DNA of 64,000 bases from Pseudoips prasinana (GCA_951640165.1 OX621246.1:36474501-36538500); one strand, 5' to 3'; shown: positions 59,101 through 63,689, counted from the stretch's first letter. Program-made: numbers and translations. The notes: generated by a model not told the origin, from the sequence alone.

Positions 59101-61480
59101 ATGATACGATATTATTTATATATTTTATGTATTCTGGCTTGCGAGCGAATTGTTTGCCCCTGAGCTAGAACCATGTTACGAGTAGTAGTATCCCCTGAAT
59201 ATGAAATATGAATGAATGTTTCTGAATTATTGCCAATTTCTGTGGCTCTAAAAATATATATCTTGGAATATACTAATTATTTAATCATTTCAGTGTTAAT
59301 TGTAACTAGAATATTAGCTATGATAGTTACTATCACGTGTCAGTGTTGCGAGTGTCCATGCGCGGCCGTCATCAATTGCAGCCAGGTGGCCGAATTTTTC
59401 GTTTGCTTTACTATTCTACAAAAAACAAATCAATAGCGATAAGATAGTTTATAAAAGATCTGTGCTTGCGCACAGATCACTCACGCACTGGTGAGAGGTT
59501 GTGTGCGCAAACACAGATCACTCACGCACCGGTGAAAGATTAGCTAAAATACGTTGGCACGGGCGTGTAGCACCGCCTCCTTCAGGACTGTTACTGAGTA
59601 TAATATTCTTGGCAAAAAATCTCGTTGACTTTTTACCCGATCTGGGATTAGAACCCAGGACTACATTATCTGCGGCTAAACCCGCTACCGCTAGGCCATC
59701 GAGGAATAAACGTGTAAAATTGCCGTTTTTCAAGTATCAAAGAATTAGACTTTACTTGAGCTGCATACTTTACATTCTATTATGATAAAATACCACAATG
59801 CCCGTGATCTCGGCCTTTATAAGCAGCTTACGTCTGGAGGTAATTAATTTCGTTCCAGACGTATAATAATTCATAATAAATCGTTATAATGAACCCGTCT
59901 CGACTCAACATTAAGACAATAGCTTTGTTTGCTCAAATCTGTTTTCTTTATTTTGATGAAAGCAAGAATCGTATGAAAAGATTTCTTTTAATAATGCCCT
60001 TCTGGCAGAATTTTGGATATGGTGACCATTCTCAATGGAAACTGTAATAACATTATAATCCGTATAACAATGTATGTTGTTAATATAGCTGTAAGTTCCA
60101 CTAACATATATGAGTCATAGTTAATTAAATAAATAAACTTTCTATTCTATTCTATAATACGTTTGCAGTTAACTTAGGAGGCTTTCACTGGTTAACCAGA
60201 TAATAGACGCGAACAGGGTCTCAAACCATCTAGAAAATAAAACTACAAACGAAGTAATTCACGCCAGAGGGCGCCCCGTTCGACATTAGAAAATTAGAAC
60301 TTAAGCTCAAAGCGGATACTGACGGCGATTCACTAAAGGGTTGCTTTTTGGGATGGTTTGCGCAACGGTCGCTCTACGTTAATACGTGAAGAAGCAGGCG
60401 TACTCTCTCGTTTATAATCAGATCAGGCATGTAGCGGCATGACTGCAGAGAGGTCGGGTGCTTGGAGATAAAGCTTGACAGCTTTATTTCCTATAATGCT
60501 GCGGTTACATTGACAATAAAACCCATTCGCCAGCCACTGCACCTATAATTAACTACGATTAGTGCCTGTTGCATATTTGTTGATATTGTTTTTATTCAGT
60601 GAGTGAATGAGTGACCTTTTGCTTTTATTTGGCATAGCTTGCGCTTGAACCCACCTTACAAACATTTTACTCTCGGAAAAAAGCATATCCACATGAGTAG
60701 ATTTTCTATCCAGGAATCAAACTACGGGAGCAATGAAGCATTGGCGAGGTCGCCTTAACCACTACACGACAGGCACATACACACATAGCTTCATTAAAGT
60801 AACCAATATTAGGCTGTAAATGTTTTAGCCAATTATTTTATTTGTTGCTTAGCAACGTCCAACCTGAAGCTACATGGAATAAATCTTAAAGATACCGCAT
60901 TTTTCCTGGCTTTTATTGAATAACTTGTTACCCTTTATAGTGCCCTAAGTTTGTTTCGCTGAGTCTTCTCAGTTGAGGCGCATTGGATCCGGTGATGGCA
61001 TTAAATTTGACCGTTCGTCGCGTCGTTATAAACACAAGATCCGCCATAATAATAATAATATTGAATTCTTACTTACTTATGGACAAAACCATTTAGACTT
61101 GATGTAGTAAAATATATTCGATGTAGTAATATAGCTTATAGGTAGTATTTTTATATAATTTCTCACATTTTTATACCAAATAATTTTTTCGTAAATTTCA
61201 CAACATCAATGTACTTCTATTCTATTCGGGAGTTGACATGTGATAGGATAACAAATAAAACTGACTTTTTCAGGTGATGCATGAAATGGGCGCTCCCTAC
61301 TCCAATATGGAACTCGCAAGCTTCGTGACGTGCTCTAAGGGCTGGGCGGCGGAGTGCGGCTTGCGCTCGGGCTACGTCGAGCTGGCTCGGGTGCAGTCGC
61401 GGGTGGGGCAGGCGTTTAACACCTGTAGGGCGGTGATGCAATGCCCCACTGTCTTAGGACAGTGTATTCTGGATTGTGTG
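29055..61480 (+). CDS. GPT: alanine aminotransferase-like gene, six internal exons (partial)
   Basis: Six GT-AG exons join in frame: 29055-29144, 31182-31276, 36627-36817, 39297-39499, 58410-58532 and 61274-61480. They give 303 residues of a class-I PLP aminotransferase. The order and motifs match alanine aminotransferase (L-alanine + 2-oxoglutarate to pyruvate + L-glutamate). These are [60 protein letters not shown] and [10 protein letters not shown] with the Schiff-base lysine. Human ALT is about 496 residues, so roughly the first 60-80 residues and the C-terminal third are missing. I did not find a first exon in 1-29054. Introns reach 18.9 kb and are full of transposons. The residues after the active-site lysine ([15 protein letters not shown]) differ from the usual GYMGECG(F/Y)RGGY, which suggests a diverged paralogue. 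Family identity is firm; substrate is inferred. Confidence 0.92.
29272..29400 (-). mobile_element. LINE 3' UTR tail (CR1/Jockey-like)
   Basis: It matches 2210-2335: TACCCTACCGTGCAGTGCAT, GACGTGGCAGCTACTGAGAA, then CAGTAGGAATCCTTTTTTAAA. The direction is the same as at 2195-2940. Confidence 0.65.
29593..29672 (+). mobile_element. SINE S2 head
   Basis: Reads GGTGGCGTAGCGGCTAAGAC, then TCGCCCCCTCGTGTCCTGGG and GTTCGATTCCCGCGCC. The body is almost absent. Confidence 0.6.
30100..30438. mobile_element. MITE with ~45-bp terminal inverted repeats (339 bp)
   Basis: The left arm GATACTTTACGATGAGGAGT is followed by ATCCGAATCACCCCCATGTA. The right arm in reverse complement starts GATACTTTATGATGAGGAGT and then ATCCGAATCACTCCCATGTA. 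There are about 3-4 differences over 45 bp. No open frame is present. The target duplication was not resolved. Confidence 0.75.
30439..31181. other. intron sequence, nothing recognised
   Basis: Unassigned intronic DNA. Confidence 0.4.
31182..31276 (+). CDS. GPT: alanine aminotransferase exon b
   Basis: 95 nt. The acceptor is ATGCTTGCTAG|GTGG and the donor TTGCAC|GTAAGT. It encodes [20 protein letters not shown]…AREILDDC plus two bases of a Thr codon, completed by exon c. This corresponds to the ALT helix region that ends just before GxxGAYS. Confidence 0.9.
31310..31395 (-). mobile_element. SINE S1 tail-like fragment
   Basis: Contains CTTAATGGAGACGAGTTTTG, GCGCGGGCGTATTATTGTGT and TGCGCAAACACAGGGCAC, a worn reversed S1 tail. 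Confidence 0.45.
31640..32280. other. intron sequence with LINE-tail-like AT-rich DNA
   Basis: A TTTATTTATTTATTTAG run with following sequence (GACTTGCCAACATTTG) resembles a LINE 3' end, without coding support. The rest is unassigned. Confidence 0.35.
32290..32469 (+). mobile_element. Helitron-like H1
   Basis: It begins TCTACTAATATTATAAAGGC. It ends in a diverged terminal region (ATGCGGATATAACCGCGGGC) followed by CACAGCTAG|T. Confidence 0.7.
32807..32971 (+). mobile_element. Helitron-like H1
   Basis: An A precedes TCCTACTAATATATTAATGC. The 3' end is ACGCGGGTGAAACGGTGGGG then CACAGCTAG|T. This matches insertion between A and T, as Helitrons do. Confidence 0.7.
33320..34601 (-). mobile_element. 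intact mariner, 1282 bp, copy 2 (inverted)
   Basis: TA duplications lie at 33318-33319 and 34602-34603. Terminal repeats and length are identical to 26519-27800, but the orientation is opposite. The translated transposase is identical over all 352 codons. Confidence 0.95.
33395..34453 (-). CDS. mariner transposase, intact, identical to copy 1
   Basis: The protein is identical to that at 26667-27725: cecropia/Hsmar1-like, D,D34D, with motifs [15 protein letters not shown] and [10 protein letters not shown]. The likely initiator is the Met whose codon starts at 34414. It lies antisense to the host aminotransferase, in the intron between exons b and c. Confidence 0.95.
   Translation of the reverse strand: MLHFHRISIFFVIMDTLKIRVIMEYEYRRGSNAAQAARNINDVYGANTTNQRTTCYWFARFRSGNFDLKNEPRGRPKTLVDNDELKAVVEADDTQSTAELAAAFDVSVKTILVHLRQIGKVKKLDKWVPHELNDRQREVRVETCLALLNRHTNEGILNRIVTCDEKWILFDNRKRSASWLDPGSAPKQCPKRKLTPRKVMVTVWWSSAGVIHHSFLPNGVSITADVYCEELSTMMEKLAHLQPALVNRSSLLLLHDNARPHTAQQTVSKLQELGLEALRHPPYSPDLAPTDYYFFQNLDNFLAGKKFNTREAVQNAFEEFVASRPADFFKKGINKLPLRWQRCIDCMGDYFD
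34963..35151 (-). mobile_element. Helitron-like H1
   Basis: The + strand begins ACTAGCTGTGCCCCGCGGTT and ends CTTTATAATATTAGTGTGAT. Its reverse complement therefore starts A|TCACACTAATATTATAAAGG. Both ends are intact. Confidence 0.75.
35229..35270. repeat. perfect 20-bp inverted duplication, 2-4-nt loop
   Basis: The arms are 35229-35248 (ATACACAACTTTATTATTAA) and 35251-35270, centred on TT. Confidence 0.8.
35429..36540 (+). pseudogene. decayed mariner of a third subfamily
   Basis: Transposase-like sequence starts at 35638 ([16 protein letters not shown]). It continues through the HTH with [15 protein letters not shown] and [11 protein letters not shown]…[10 protein letters not shown]. The core is shattered: a small foldback sits at about 36033-36066, then frame changes. 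Further blocks follow, [13 protein letters not shown] (about 36243), [13 protein letters not shown] and an HHDH…SSHTA-like block (about 36395-36430), in shifting frames. A likely 5' end (GGCGACACTGAAAGTTTTTT) is near 35429. The 3' end is lost before exon c of the host gene. This subfamily differs from those at 3759 and 26519. It is non-functional. Confidence 0.75.
36627..36817 (+). CDS. GPT: alanine aminotransferase exon c
   Basis: 191 nt. The acceptor is TTTTTTTCCCCAG|GAAAG and the donor CCTCCAG|GTATGT. It completes the Thr codon and encodes [52 protein letters not shown] and EGKPP. The SxGASD segment lies in the PLP phosphate-binding region of the family. The exon is GC-rich compared with the introns, as real exons here are. 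Confidence 0.95.
37036..37176. mobile_element. MITE-A copy 2 (core in opposite orientation)
   Basis: The ends GTACAGACGCCAGCACAT and ATGTGCTGGCGTATGTAC match the family. The asymmetric centre (CACATTAGCATAAGGTTCAC) is reversed relative to copies at 25383, 40104 and 56852. The whole element is therefore inserted in the other direction. Confidence 0.8.
37177..37735. other. intron sequence, nothing recognised
   Basis: AT-rich intronic DNA. Confidence 0.4.
37738..38118. mobile_element. GC-rich MITE, ~380 bp
   Basis: The left end GGGTCCATATACACATATGT is followed by CATTTGCCCGATCCGATTAC. The right end in reverse complement is GGGTCCAGATATGTGTCATT then TGCCCTCTCCGATCAC. The inside is rich in CG dinucleotides (ACGCGTATC, TACGCGTAATACGG) and has no meaningful frame. 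The target duplication was not resolved. Confidence 0.7.
38235..38275. repeat. small palindrome centred on AGCATGCT
   Basis: GTTATTTTTTTAATCAGCATGC is followed by its near reverse complement TAATTAAAAAAATAGC. Confidence 0.6.
38878..39211 (+). mobile_element. SINE family S1, best full-length copy (334 bp)
   Basis: The tRNA-like head is ACTGCCTCGTTGGTCTAGCGG (20 bases of it: CTGCCTCGTTGGTCTAGCGG), with B box GGGTTCAAATCCCGGGTCGG. The conserved body is CCGTGCCTCGGAGAGCACGT, AAAGCCGTCGGTCCTGTACT, GGATCATGAGAGTGATGGAA. It ends in the 3' box GCCGTGGCCAAAATTCGGC…GGAGGACAT. It lies 85 bp upstream of aminotransferase exon d. Confidence 0.85.
39297..39499 (+). CDS. GPT: alanine aminotransferase exon d
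   Basis: 203 nt. The acceptor is TTTTTCCTTCTGCAG|CGG and the donor GGACAG|GTGAGT. The G left over from exon c plus CG gives Ala. It encodes [20 protein letters not shown], then [20 protein letters not shown] and ends [11 protein letters not shown]. The NPGNPTG motif contains the conserved asparagine near the PLP ring in class-I aminotransferases. Confidence 0.95.
39500..40103. other. start of the 18.9-kb intron
   Basis: A short repeat relic at 39525-39600 (GCATACGGTCTGCCTGATGG) resembles the repeat at 25700. The rest is unassigned. Confidence 0.4.
40104..40824. mobile_element. MITE-A copy 3, split by a LINE-tail insertion
   Basis: The left half 40104-40193 reaches AAAGTTAAAAATCG. The right half resumes near 40781 (TCGATGAAAGAATTTTGACA) and ends GCTTGCGTCTGTAC. 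AATCGA appears on both sides of the break, a possible short target duplication. Confidence 0.7.
40194..40780 (-). mobile_element. reversed LINE 3' tail(s) inside MITE-A
   Basis: At 40310-40440 an ATAAAATAAAATAAAATAAA run precedes AAGGTTTTTATTCACGTAGA, AAGCGCTTGTAAATAGTCAG and AACATGTTTGTAGTAATACA. This is the reverse complement of the tail at 57836-57996 and 63690-63900. The first ~110 bp (TCAAATCAATAATTCTTTATTGC…) look like a second LINE-tail fragment. Confidence 0.6.
40915..41060 (+). mobile_element. LINE ORF C-terminal fragment
   Basis: In frame it reads [20 protein letters not shown], the worn form of the W.DD..K.AG..WM.AAQDR end of a lepidopteran LINE (family from memory). It finishes GCTGATATGATGATGA. 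The R5 repeats share this terminal sequence in reverse. Confidence 0.55.
41234..42114 (+). pseudogene. reverse transcriptase C-terminal part with one break
   Basis: The first segment carries the degraded catalytic box IFTGDTW (a YADD equivalent in which one acidic residue is gone). It also has the thumb-type [12 protein letters not shown] and [16 protein letters not shown]. After a stop or frame change near 41638 the second segment has [23 protein letters not shown] and a basic C-terminus. The layout is that of CR1/Jockey-type ORF2. It lacks the endonuclease and most of the fingers and palm, so it cannot function. Confidence 0.75.
42173..42256. repeat. (CA)n-type microsatellite
   Basis: CACACACACGCACACACACA with TACA and TCACA interruptions. 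It lies in the LINE 3' UTR. Confidence 0.9.
42456..43499. other. intron sequence, nothing recognised
   Basis: AT-rich. The minus frame at 42915-43211 has no motif. A few S1-tail-like bases lie near 42845-42870. Confidence 0.35.
43500..43855 (+). mobile_element. CR1/Jockey-like LINE 3' end
   Basis: The + strand copy of the family at 2195-2940 begins TTCTATAACAAACTTCCCAG, then has TGACAAAACAGCTTGGGATT and the stop. The 3' UTR follows (CTGGCAGTGTTTTTCAGTAG, CTGCCACGTCATGCACTGCA) and ends AATAAATGAATTTGAATAAA. Confidence 0.75.
43857..44070. mobile_element. fragments of R5 and SINE S1
   Basis: An R5 snippet (CACTGCTGGGCAAAGGCCTC) is followed by an S1 body and tail (ACCGTCGGTCCTGTACCTGA, CTGATGGAATAGCAGACAC, GACTGGCCGCCTTGGCTGAA). 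Confidence 0.6.
44180..44490 (+). mobile_element. Helitron-like H2 copy 4
   Basis: It starts TCTATACATATAATAAAATC and then GTAGGAAACTC. It contains GAGGTCGGGTCAACATATAG and ends ACCGCGGAGCACAG followed by a slightly degraded CTAG. Confidence 0.65.
44656..46906 (+). mobile_element. 2.25-kb Helitron-like element with internal repeats
   Basis: An A precedes TCTATATAAATAAAAAGAGA (5' TC). The 3' end is TTGTCGCGGACGAAGTCGCG, GGCACCAGCTAG, followed by T (46907). The terminal hairpin (CGCGGAC…GTCGCG) plus CTAG and A|T insertion is the Helitron signature. There is no Rep/helicase gene, so it is non-autonomous. The first 1.3 kb is an array of degenerate repeats. The remaining 0.9 kb contains no open frame of interest. 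Confidence 0.8.
44785..45990 (+). repeat. about nine degenerate tandem repeats, 110-155-bp spacing
   Basis: Each unit begins AGGATTTTTG(G/A)AAATTCCACC, continues CCCAAGGG…AAAATAGGGGATGTAAG and TTTGTATGAAAAA. It ends AAGTTAAACGCATGAAAAT followed by TAGTATTTGGCCTTTCAGTT. Unit starts are near 44785, 44929, 45054, 45190, 45345, 45458, 45609, 45733 and 45866. Confidence 0.8.
46907..47614. other. intron sequence with a LINE-like 3' tail
   Basis: The stretch 47180-47297 (ACCACTTGGAAGGACCTAGT … AATAAATGTTATTATTATTA) looks like a LINE 3' UTR ending in an ATT repeat. No coding part was seen. Confidence 0.45.
47617..47882 (+). mobile_element. SINE family S3, complete copy
   Basis: The head is GGCCTGTTGGTGTGGTAGGC. 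The B box GTGGGTTCGATGCCCACCCA is followed by GACAGATATTTGTGTGCATG, then CAGTTATCTGGTTTCCATAG and CAAGCTCTGCTTAGTTTGGG. It ends AATGTCCCAAGATATTAATA. Confidence 0.8.
47935..48412 (+). repeat. widespread lepidopteran repeat with 5' GGGTTCCGT hairpin
   Basis: It opens with an inverted pair, GGGTTCCGT…ACGGAACCC, around AGCCAAATGGCAAAAA. It continues TCATGTCCGTCCGTATGTCA. I recognise this from general knowledge as a common repeat of moth and butterfly genomes. The minus frame 47969-48169 is repeat-internal. Confidence 0.55.
48413..48475 (-). mobile_element. LINE 3' terminus (CR1/Jockey-like)
   Basis: AGTCAAAGTCAAAGTCAAAG precedes GTACTTTATTCCGTAAAAAT, the reversed tail of the family at 2195-2940. 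Confidence 0.55.
48476..48899. other. intron sequence, nothing recognised
   Basis: The + frame at 48480-48668 has no motif. Confidence 0.4.
49033..52012 (+). CDS. PIF-Harbinger nuclease, three exons
   Basis: Exons 49033-49157, 49665-49977 and 51197-52012 join in frame with GT-AG borders (AAAC|GTAAGT, TTTTAG|GTAC, CAAG|GTGAGC, GTTACAG|TTGC), giving about 417 residues. Exon 1 starts [20 protein letters not shown] and ends in a basic RRKRRWW patch. Exon 2 holds the helix-turn-helix region ([20 protein letters not shown]). Exon 3 is the DDE_Tnp_4 nuclease: first Asp in GALDGKHI, second in [12 protein letters not shown], Glu in [10 protein letters not shown]. All three catalytic residues and the whole frame are intact. 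Intron 2 contains, on the opposite strand, the main exon of the MADF gene. The protein cuts and joins DNA together with the MADF partner. The gene still looks functional. Confidence 0.9.
50100..50660 (-). repeat. 42-bp coding tandem repeat with 168-bp higher-order unit
   Basis: On the minus strand the MADF protein tail is built of 14-residue units [14 protein letters not shown]. The variable four residues run HKTN, RRAN, QSAY, ESAD and then again HKTN, RRAN, QSAY, ESAD. GSAY, ESAD, ESAD, VSAD and QSSD follow. The first eight units are thus a duplicated four-unit (168-bp) block. The antisense frame is also open as a by-product. Confidence 0.9.
52013..52169. other. Harbinger sequence between nuclease stop and insertion
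   Basis: Contains the nuclease 3' UTR (AATTAAATAAAGATT, a possible AATAAA signal near 52051) and, on the minus strand, the second MADF piece 52167-52081. Confidence 0.7.
52201..52665. other. 5' region of the nested transposon
   Basis: No open frame of note. An inverted GGATCGCTCCGCGAGG motif lies near 52381. It ends just before the LINE insertion with TATAAATGTTAAAAAGG, possibly the start of the transposon's own gene. Confidence 0.35.
52670..53890 (-). mobile_element. R1-type LINE 3' fragment
   Basis: GC-rich and 5'-truncated, with a poly(T)-like run near 52690 on + marking its 3' end. AAATGTTA (52663-52670) and AAATGCTA (53886-53893) flank it approximately, a possible target duplication. 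It encodes the C-terminal part of an R1-clade reverse transcriptase. Confidence 0.7.
53052..53782 (-). pseudogene. R1-type reverse transcriptase C-terminus, frameshifted
   Basis: It begins with [13 protein letters not shown]…RAILNSLLC and [20 protein letters not shown], then [18 protein letters not shown]. This is the connection region of R1/TRAS/SART-type ORF2. The downstream frame (53336-53052) carries [20 protein letters not shown], the end of the C-terminal zinc-knuckle (CCHC-like) region, with one of the usual Cys/His positions altered. A frameshift lies near 53330. The RT active site is absent because of 5' truncation. Confidence 0.75.
53894..54860 (+). pseudogene. remnant of the nested transposon's own multi-exon gene
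   Basis: A chain of short exon-like pieces in one direction. A Ser-rich piece ([20 protein letters not shown], donor near 53962) is followed by 54138-54331 ([20 protein letters not shown]…IIDEG, donor GTAATTT). Next is 54405-54605 ([18 protein letters not shown]…LFNLNSR, acceptor TTGAACAG|G). Then come [14 protein letters not shown] (about 54648-54692) and [20 protein letters not shown] (about 54730-54790). The last motif (K-R-x-RN-x-W-K-x-NV-R) occurs in transposon-derived insect proteins that I know by sight but cannot name safely. No catalytic domain is left. Frames break after 54605. Confidence 0.45.
55048..55290 (-). CDS. small ORF at the right end of the nested transposon, unknown
   Basis: 80 codons, [15 protein letters not shown]…, with an acidic EEEEP stretch and a basic end (QDVKTKK). 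It lies between the gene remnant and the right terminal repeat. It may be a second transposon gene or chance; I recognise no domain. Confidence 0.25.
   Translation of the reverse strand: MKRSYEFISTFYHDFMVLATSIDLNRYLGIKNLLQVSRSYFITDKEEEEPCNYVVILVTTSKNVTYAPKAIIIQDVKTKK
55654..55939. promoter_or_regulatory. Harbinger right end / MADF upstream region
   Basis: GC-rich 285 bp between the MADF start and the element's right end. It contains CGGCGCG, CCGAGCCGCGCCGAGCGCAG and GCGCGCGCGCC. The left end (48920-49020: GACGCGGGCTAGCCCGATCC, CCGAGCCGTCC) is similar in style. In Harbinger elements the subterminal regions hold transposase binding sites and the promoters; the role here is inferred. Confidence 0.45.
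56033..56262 (+). mobile_element. SINE family S2, complete copy
   Basis: It starts TGCACGTGTGGCGCAGCGGC and continues AAGACAGTCGTCTCGCC. The B box is GGTTCGGATCCCGCGTCGG, followed by CTGGATGTAATTTGTGTCCG and CCCCGCGACACAGGGATAAG. It ends in AAAAGAAAAAAAGG. Confidence 0.8.
56263..56851. other. intron sequence; S1 relic and a poly(T) tract
   Basis: 56270-56470 contains scattered reversed S1 phrases (ATTCGAACCTCGACTCAGGG…). AT-rich DNA with TTTTTATTTTTTTTTTATTT follows at 56640. No exon was found. Confidence 0.4.
56852..56994. mobile_element. MITE-A copy 4
   Basis: TACAGACGTCAGCACATCAA at the left and ATGTGATGGCCTTTGTACA at the right. The inner pair CTGTCAAATTTCCCC / GAAATTTGACAG is present. 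Confidence 0.75.
56995..57700. other. intron sequence, nothing recognised
   Basis: The + frame 57310-57621 (103 codons) has no splice signals or motif I can tie to a family. Confidence 0.35.
57701..57791. repeat. two adjacent perfect inverted duplications, both with loop TAAG
   Basis: The first has arms 57701-57710 (GTGACTTGCC) and 57715-57724. The second has arms 57726-57756 (31 bp, beginning CAGTCCACCGACTTTC) and 57761-57791. Both are perfect, both have the spacer TAAG, and a single base separates them. Confidence 0.9.
57836..57996 (+). mobile_element. LINE 3' tail
   Basis: GAACATGTTCTGAC-type sequence here reads AACATGTTCTGACTATTTAC, then AAGCGCTTTTTTTAAATTCT and GTGAATAAAAACCTTTTTTA. 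It is the same family as 40310-40440 (reversed) and 63690-63900. Confidence 0.65.
58005..58352 (+). repeat. unclassified GC-rich repeat, copy 2
   Basis: Diverged partner of 15839-16000 (shared blocks GGCTGGCGCGCAT…, CTTGCGCATGA, CACGTGTAAAGGG). The open frame 58064-58345 ([20 protein letters not shown]) may be a retroelement ORF fragment. It ends 57 bp before exon e but shows no splice donor. Confidence 0.35.
58410..58532 (+). CDS. GPT: alanine aminotransferase exon e
   Basis: 123 nt, phase 0 on both sides. The acceptor is CTCATTTCAG|GTG and the donor AAGAAG|GTCAGT. It encodes [40 protein letters not shown] and K. LADEVYQ holds the conserved Asp (pairs with the PLP ring nitrogen) and Tyr of the fold. 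Confidence 0.95.
58602..58783 (-). mobile_element. Helitron-like H1, both ends intact
   Basis: The + strand starts ACTAGCTGTGCCCCGCGGTT and ends CTTTATAATATTAGTGTGAT. Reversed, it begins A|TCACACTAATATT and ends CACAGCTAG|T. It sits 70 bp after exon e. Confidence 0.75.
58845..59068 (+). mobile_element. SINE S3, nearly complete
   Basis: GGCCTGGGGCGTGGTTGTTA, then GGGTTCGATTCCCACCCAGG and TTATCTGGTTTTCATAGTAC. It ends AATGTCCTAAGATATTATTA. Confidence 0.7.
59069..59455. other. intron sequence, nothing recognised
   Basis: The + frame 59212-59436 has no recognisable motif. Confidence 0.35.
59456..59705 (-). mobile_element. SINE S1-like relic with duplicated 5' motif
   Basis: The reversed tRNA-like head near 59705 reads TCGATGGCCTAGCGGTAGCG with B box TGGGTTCTAATCCCAG. 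At 59466-59537 the phrase GCGCACAGATCACTCACGCA and then C(T/C)GGTGA occurs twice (59468, 59513) as a direct repeat. Confidence 0.5.
59706..60933. other. intron sequence; S2-like relic
   Basis: A worn SINE head (minus strand CGTGTAGTGGTTAAGGCGAC…) lies near 60700-60775. The rest is unassigned. Confidence 0.4.
60934..61100. repeat. interspersed repeat pair, copy 1
   Basis: TCTTCTCAGTTGAGGCGCAT, TGGATCCGGTGATGGCATTA and ATAAACACAAGATCCGCCAT recur with few changes at 63490-63625. Confidence 0.65.
61274..61480 (+). CDS. GPT: alanine aminotransferase exon f (last visible)
   Basis: 207 nt, phase 0 on both sides. The acceptor is ACTTTTTCAG|GTG and the donor TTGTGTG|GTGAGT. It encodes [60 protein letters not shown] and LGQCILDCV. 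The SKG lysine is the expected Schiff-base residue. The sequence after it departs from the usual ALT consensus, although the Cys-Gly and following Arg are kept. At least one more exon must follow beyond 64000. Confidence 0.93.
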
Positions 61481-62030
61481 GTGAGTTTGTTATCTTTACA
61501 ATACTGTTGTATTTCTTTATCAGTGGAGAGAAATGAATGATGGTGGTCCCACTCAATAGGAATGAAAGATCTTGGTTAAGACCATTAAGACCATTGAGGG
61601 GGGTATGTCCGAAGACACGGTTCCAGAAGTACGTGTAAAAAGTGTAGTCAAAATTGATAAAAAAAGAGTAATCACTGGTCCAAAAAATAAGTAAACCTAT
61701 TTCATCCCCCCAAAAGTTCGGATATAGACCAGGAATAAAAGCTATACTCGATATTTTATCGCAATATTAATAAAGAGGACATTTGCAGTATGCCCACGCA
61801 GACGCAGAAGGGAATTTTTTTTGGATTTTATAAAATAATCATATTTTCGTATGATATTCTTGACTACGATAATATTTTCTATCTTACCTACTATCTACTT
61901 ATTATTCCCTGGAAAATGGCTGTAGCGTAATTTCCTCAGATTTCATACTTAGCTAAGCCCTGTATAGCTATATAAGTATACTATAAGTAGTGTGCAAGTT
62001 GTTATAAGCAACATACATTTTATTATCAGA
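61481..62030. other. intron sequence, nothing recognised
   Basis: Unassigned AT-rich DNA. Confidence 0.4.
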
Positions 62031-62280
62031 CGTATGTGTGCACACAAGTATGTGCGCTAATACAGGAGCACTAGCTACACTACCGGAAAGAGTTCAGGTA
62101 AGGGACCGACGGCTTTACATAGCTCTTCGAGGCACGGGGGTATAAATAATACCGCCTACTCTCAGACTTCGGGCTGACACGGAAATTTTCTTTACGGAAA
62201 AATCCCAGAATCACTTTTCACCCGACCCAGGACCTCGTCATCTGCGATTGGTCACACTACCGCTAGACCAACGAGACAGG
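62031..62280 (-). mobile_element. SINE S1, reversed, diverged
   Basis: It contains ACCGACGGCTTTACATAGCT, CTTCGAGGCACGGGGGTATA and CAGACTTCGGGCTGACACGG. The head near 62280 reads CTGTCTCGTTGGTCTAGCGG. Confidence 0.7.
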
Positions 62281-62950
62281 GGTTTTGGCGCCAACGCGGA
62301 AAAAGACGGATCGAGGCTATGTTTTATTTTCAAAAACTGGTGTAAATTCGAGTTTTTATGTGTAAATATGGTGGATTTTTAGACATAACATCTTCGACAA
62401 CGTACACAAGTGGAGGAAAGTGCGATATTGCCCTGAATTGTGATCTTTCCGTGTTGTAACCAAAACTCACTAAAAGCCTCTAGTAAAGTCTCCACTGCTT
62501 TACTGGGGTTGGACAAGGACTATGTATGACTTGACTGTGACGGACTTTACTTGACAATGACGGAAATAAATTATATAATAAATATATTTACTGAAGGCTG
62601 ATAAGGCCAAAGAAGCCAGAGCCGTAAAATGGAATAATAAAAAAAAAAATAACGAGACAACGGTCAGCTACATTAGAAAACATAACGTAAGATTGAAAAA
62701 GAATTGATTTAAACATTTAATAATGCAATCTTGAAACAAGTCATATGTTATATACCCAGCTTGAAAATCTGATAAAATCGTTGTCATTGTAACAGTTATT
62801 TCCTTTTCCTTTTTATACAAATGTTATGTCCATTTTAATTAAACTTTAAAATTGATAGATAATTTGGAGCCATAATAAGCATTGCATAGCCATTGGATGT
62901 TTCAATGTTTGCTACTGAAAATAATACATATTTTTTTTTGAAAAGATAAC
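62281..62950. other. intron sequence, nothing recognised
   Basis: AT-rich, with no exon that continues the aminotransferase. Confidence 0.4.
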
Positions 62951-62954
62951 GTTC

Positions 62955-63115
62955 AAGGGAATCTTATCCTTGTGTCGCGGGGTAGACGGACGCAAATTAC
63001 AGCCAGACTCAGAACAACTATTTATGAGTCACGCAAATAGTTGTCCGTCGCGGGATTCGAACCCGCGATACGAAGCCGCGTGACGACTGTCTTAGCCGTT
63101 GCGCCACATAGTAGT
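62955..63115 (-). mobile_element. SINE S2, reversed
   Basis: The minus-strand head is TATGTGGCGCAACGGCTAAG, with B box GGGTTCGAATCCCGCGACGG. The body CTGGCTGTAATTTGCGTCCG is followed by CCCCGCGACACAAGG. Confidence 0.75.
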
Positions 63116-63489
63116 ACCCTGATACCTTGACTGGCTAGAGGCTGAGAGTTGAGAGGCTACTATATATTAGTATCTTGCGGGTGAGGCCGCGGGGCGCAGC
63201 TATGTACGAATATTTTAGTACCTTATCGTTAATGATCAAAAGAGCAGCAAGAGAGTCATTAAAGCAGCTTTGAAGCAGCTCTAATGATGAAGTGAAAACG
63301 TGAGACGTTGTTGCGTTGTAGTAACGCTCATTAAAGAATTTAGCTGCAAGTACGGTCTTTGACAAATATGTAGGACAGAAACTCAGTGTCTCAGTTTCTG
63401 TTAAGTTGTACGTTGGACAGCATGTAAAGCTATTAGTCCTATGGAGCGTCTTAACTGGGCCGTGTTGAAACCGGTAGTAGAGACACCCG

Positions 63490-63625
63490 CTGGGTCTTCT
63501 CAGTTGGGGCGCATTGGATCCGGTGGTAGCATTAAAGCGCGACCGTCGTTATAAACACAAGGTCCGCCATAATGATAATATTTAATTCGTACCTTAATAT
63601 AGACAGAACCATTGACAATATGTAG
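63490..63625. repeat. interspersed repeat pair, copy 2
   Basis: Partner of 60934-61100 in the same orientation (TCTTCTCAGTTGGGGCGCAT, TATAAACACAAGGTCCGCCA). Confidence 0.65.
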
Positions 63626-63689
63626 TAAAAATATAGCAAAAATTTAGATAATTAAACCTACACATGATCCTTGACAATAACTTAATTTT

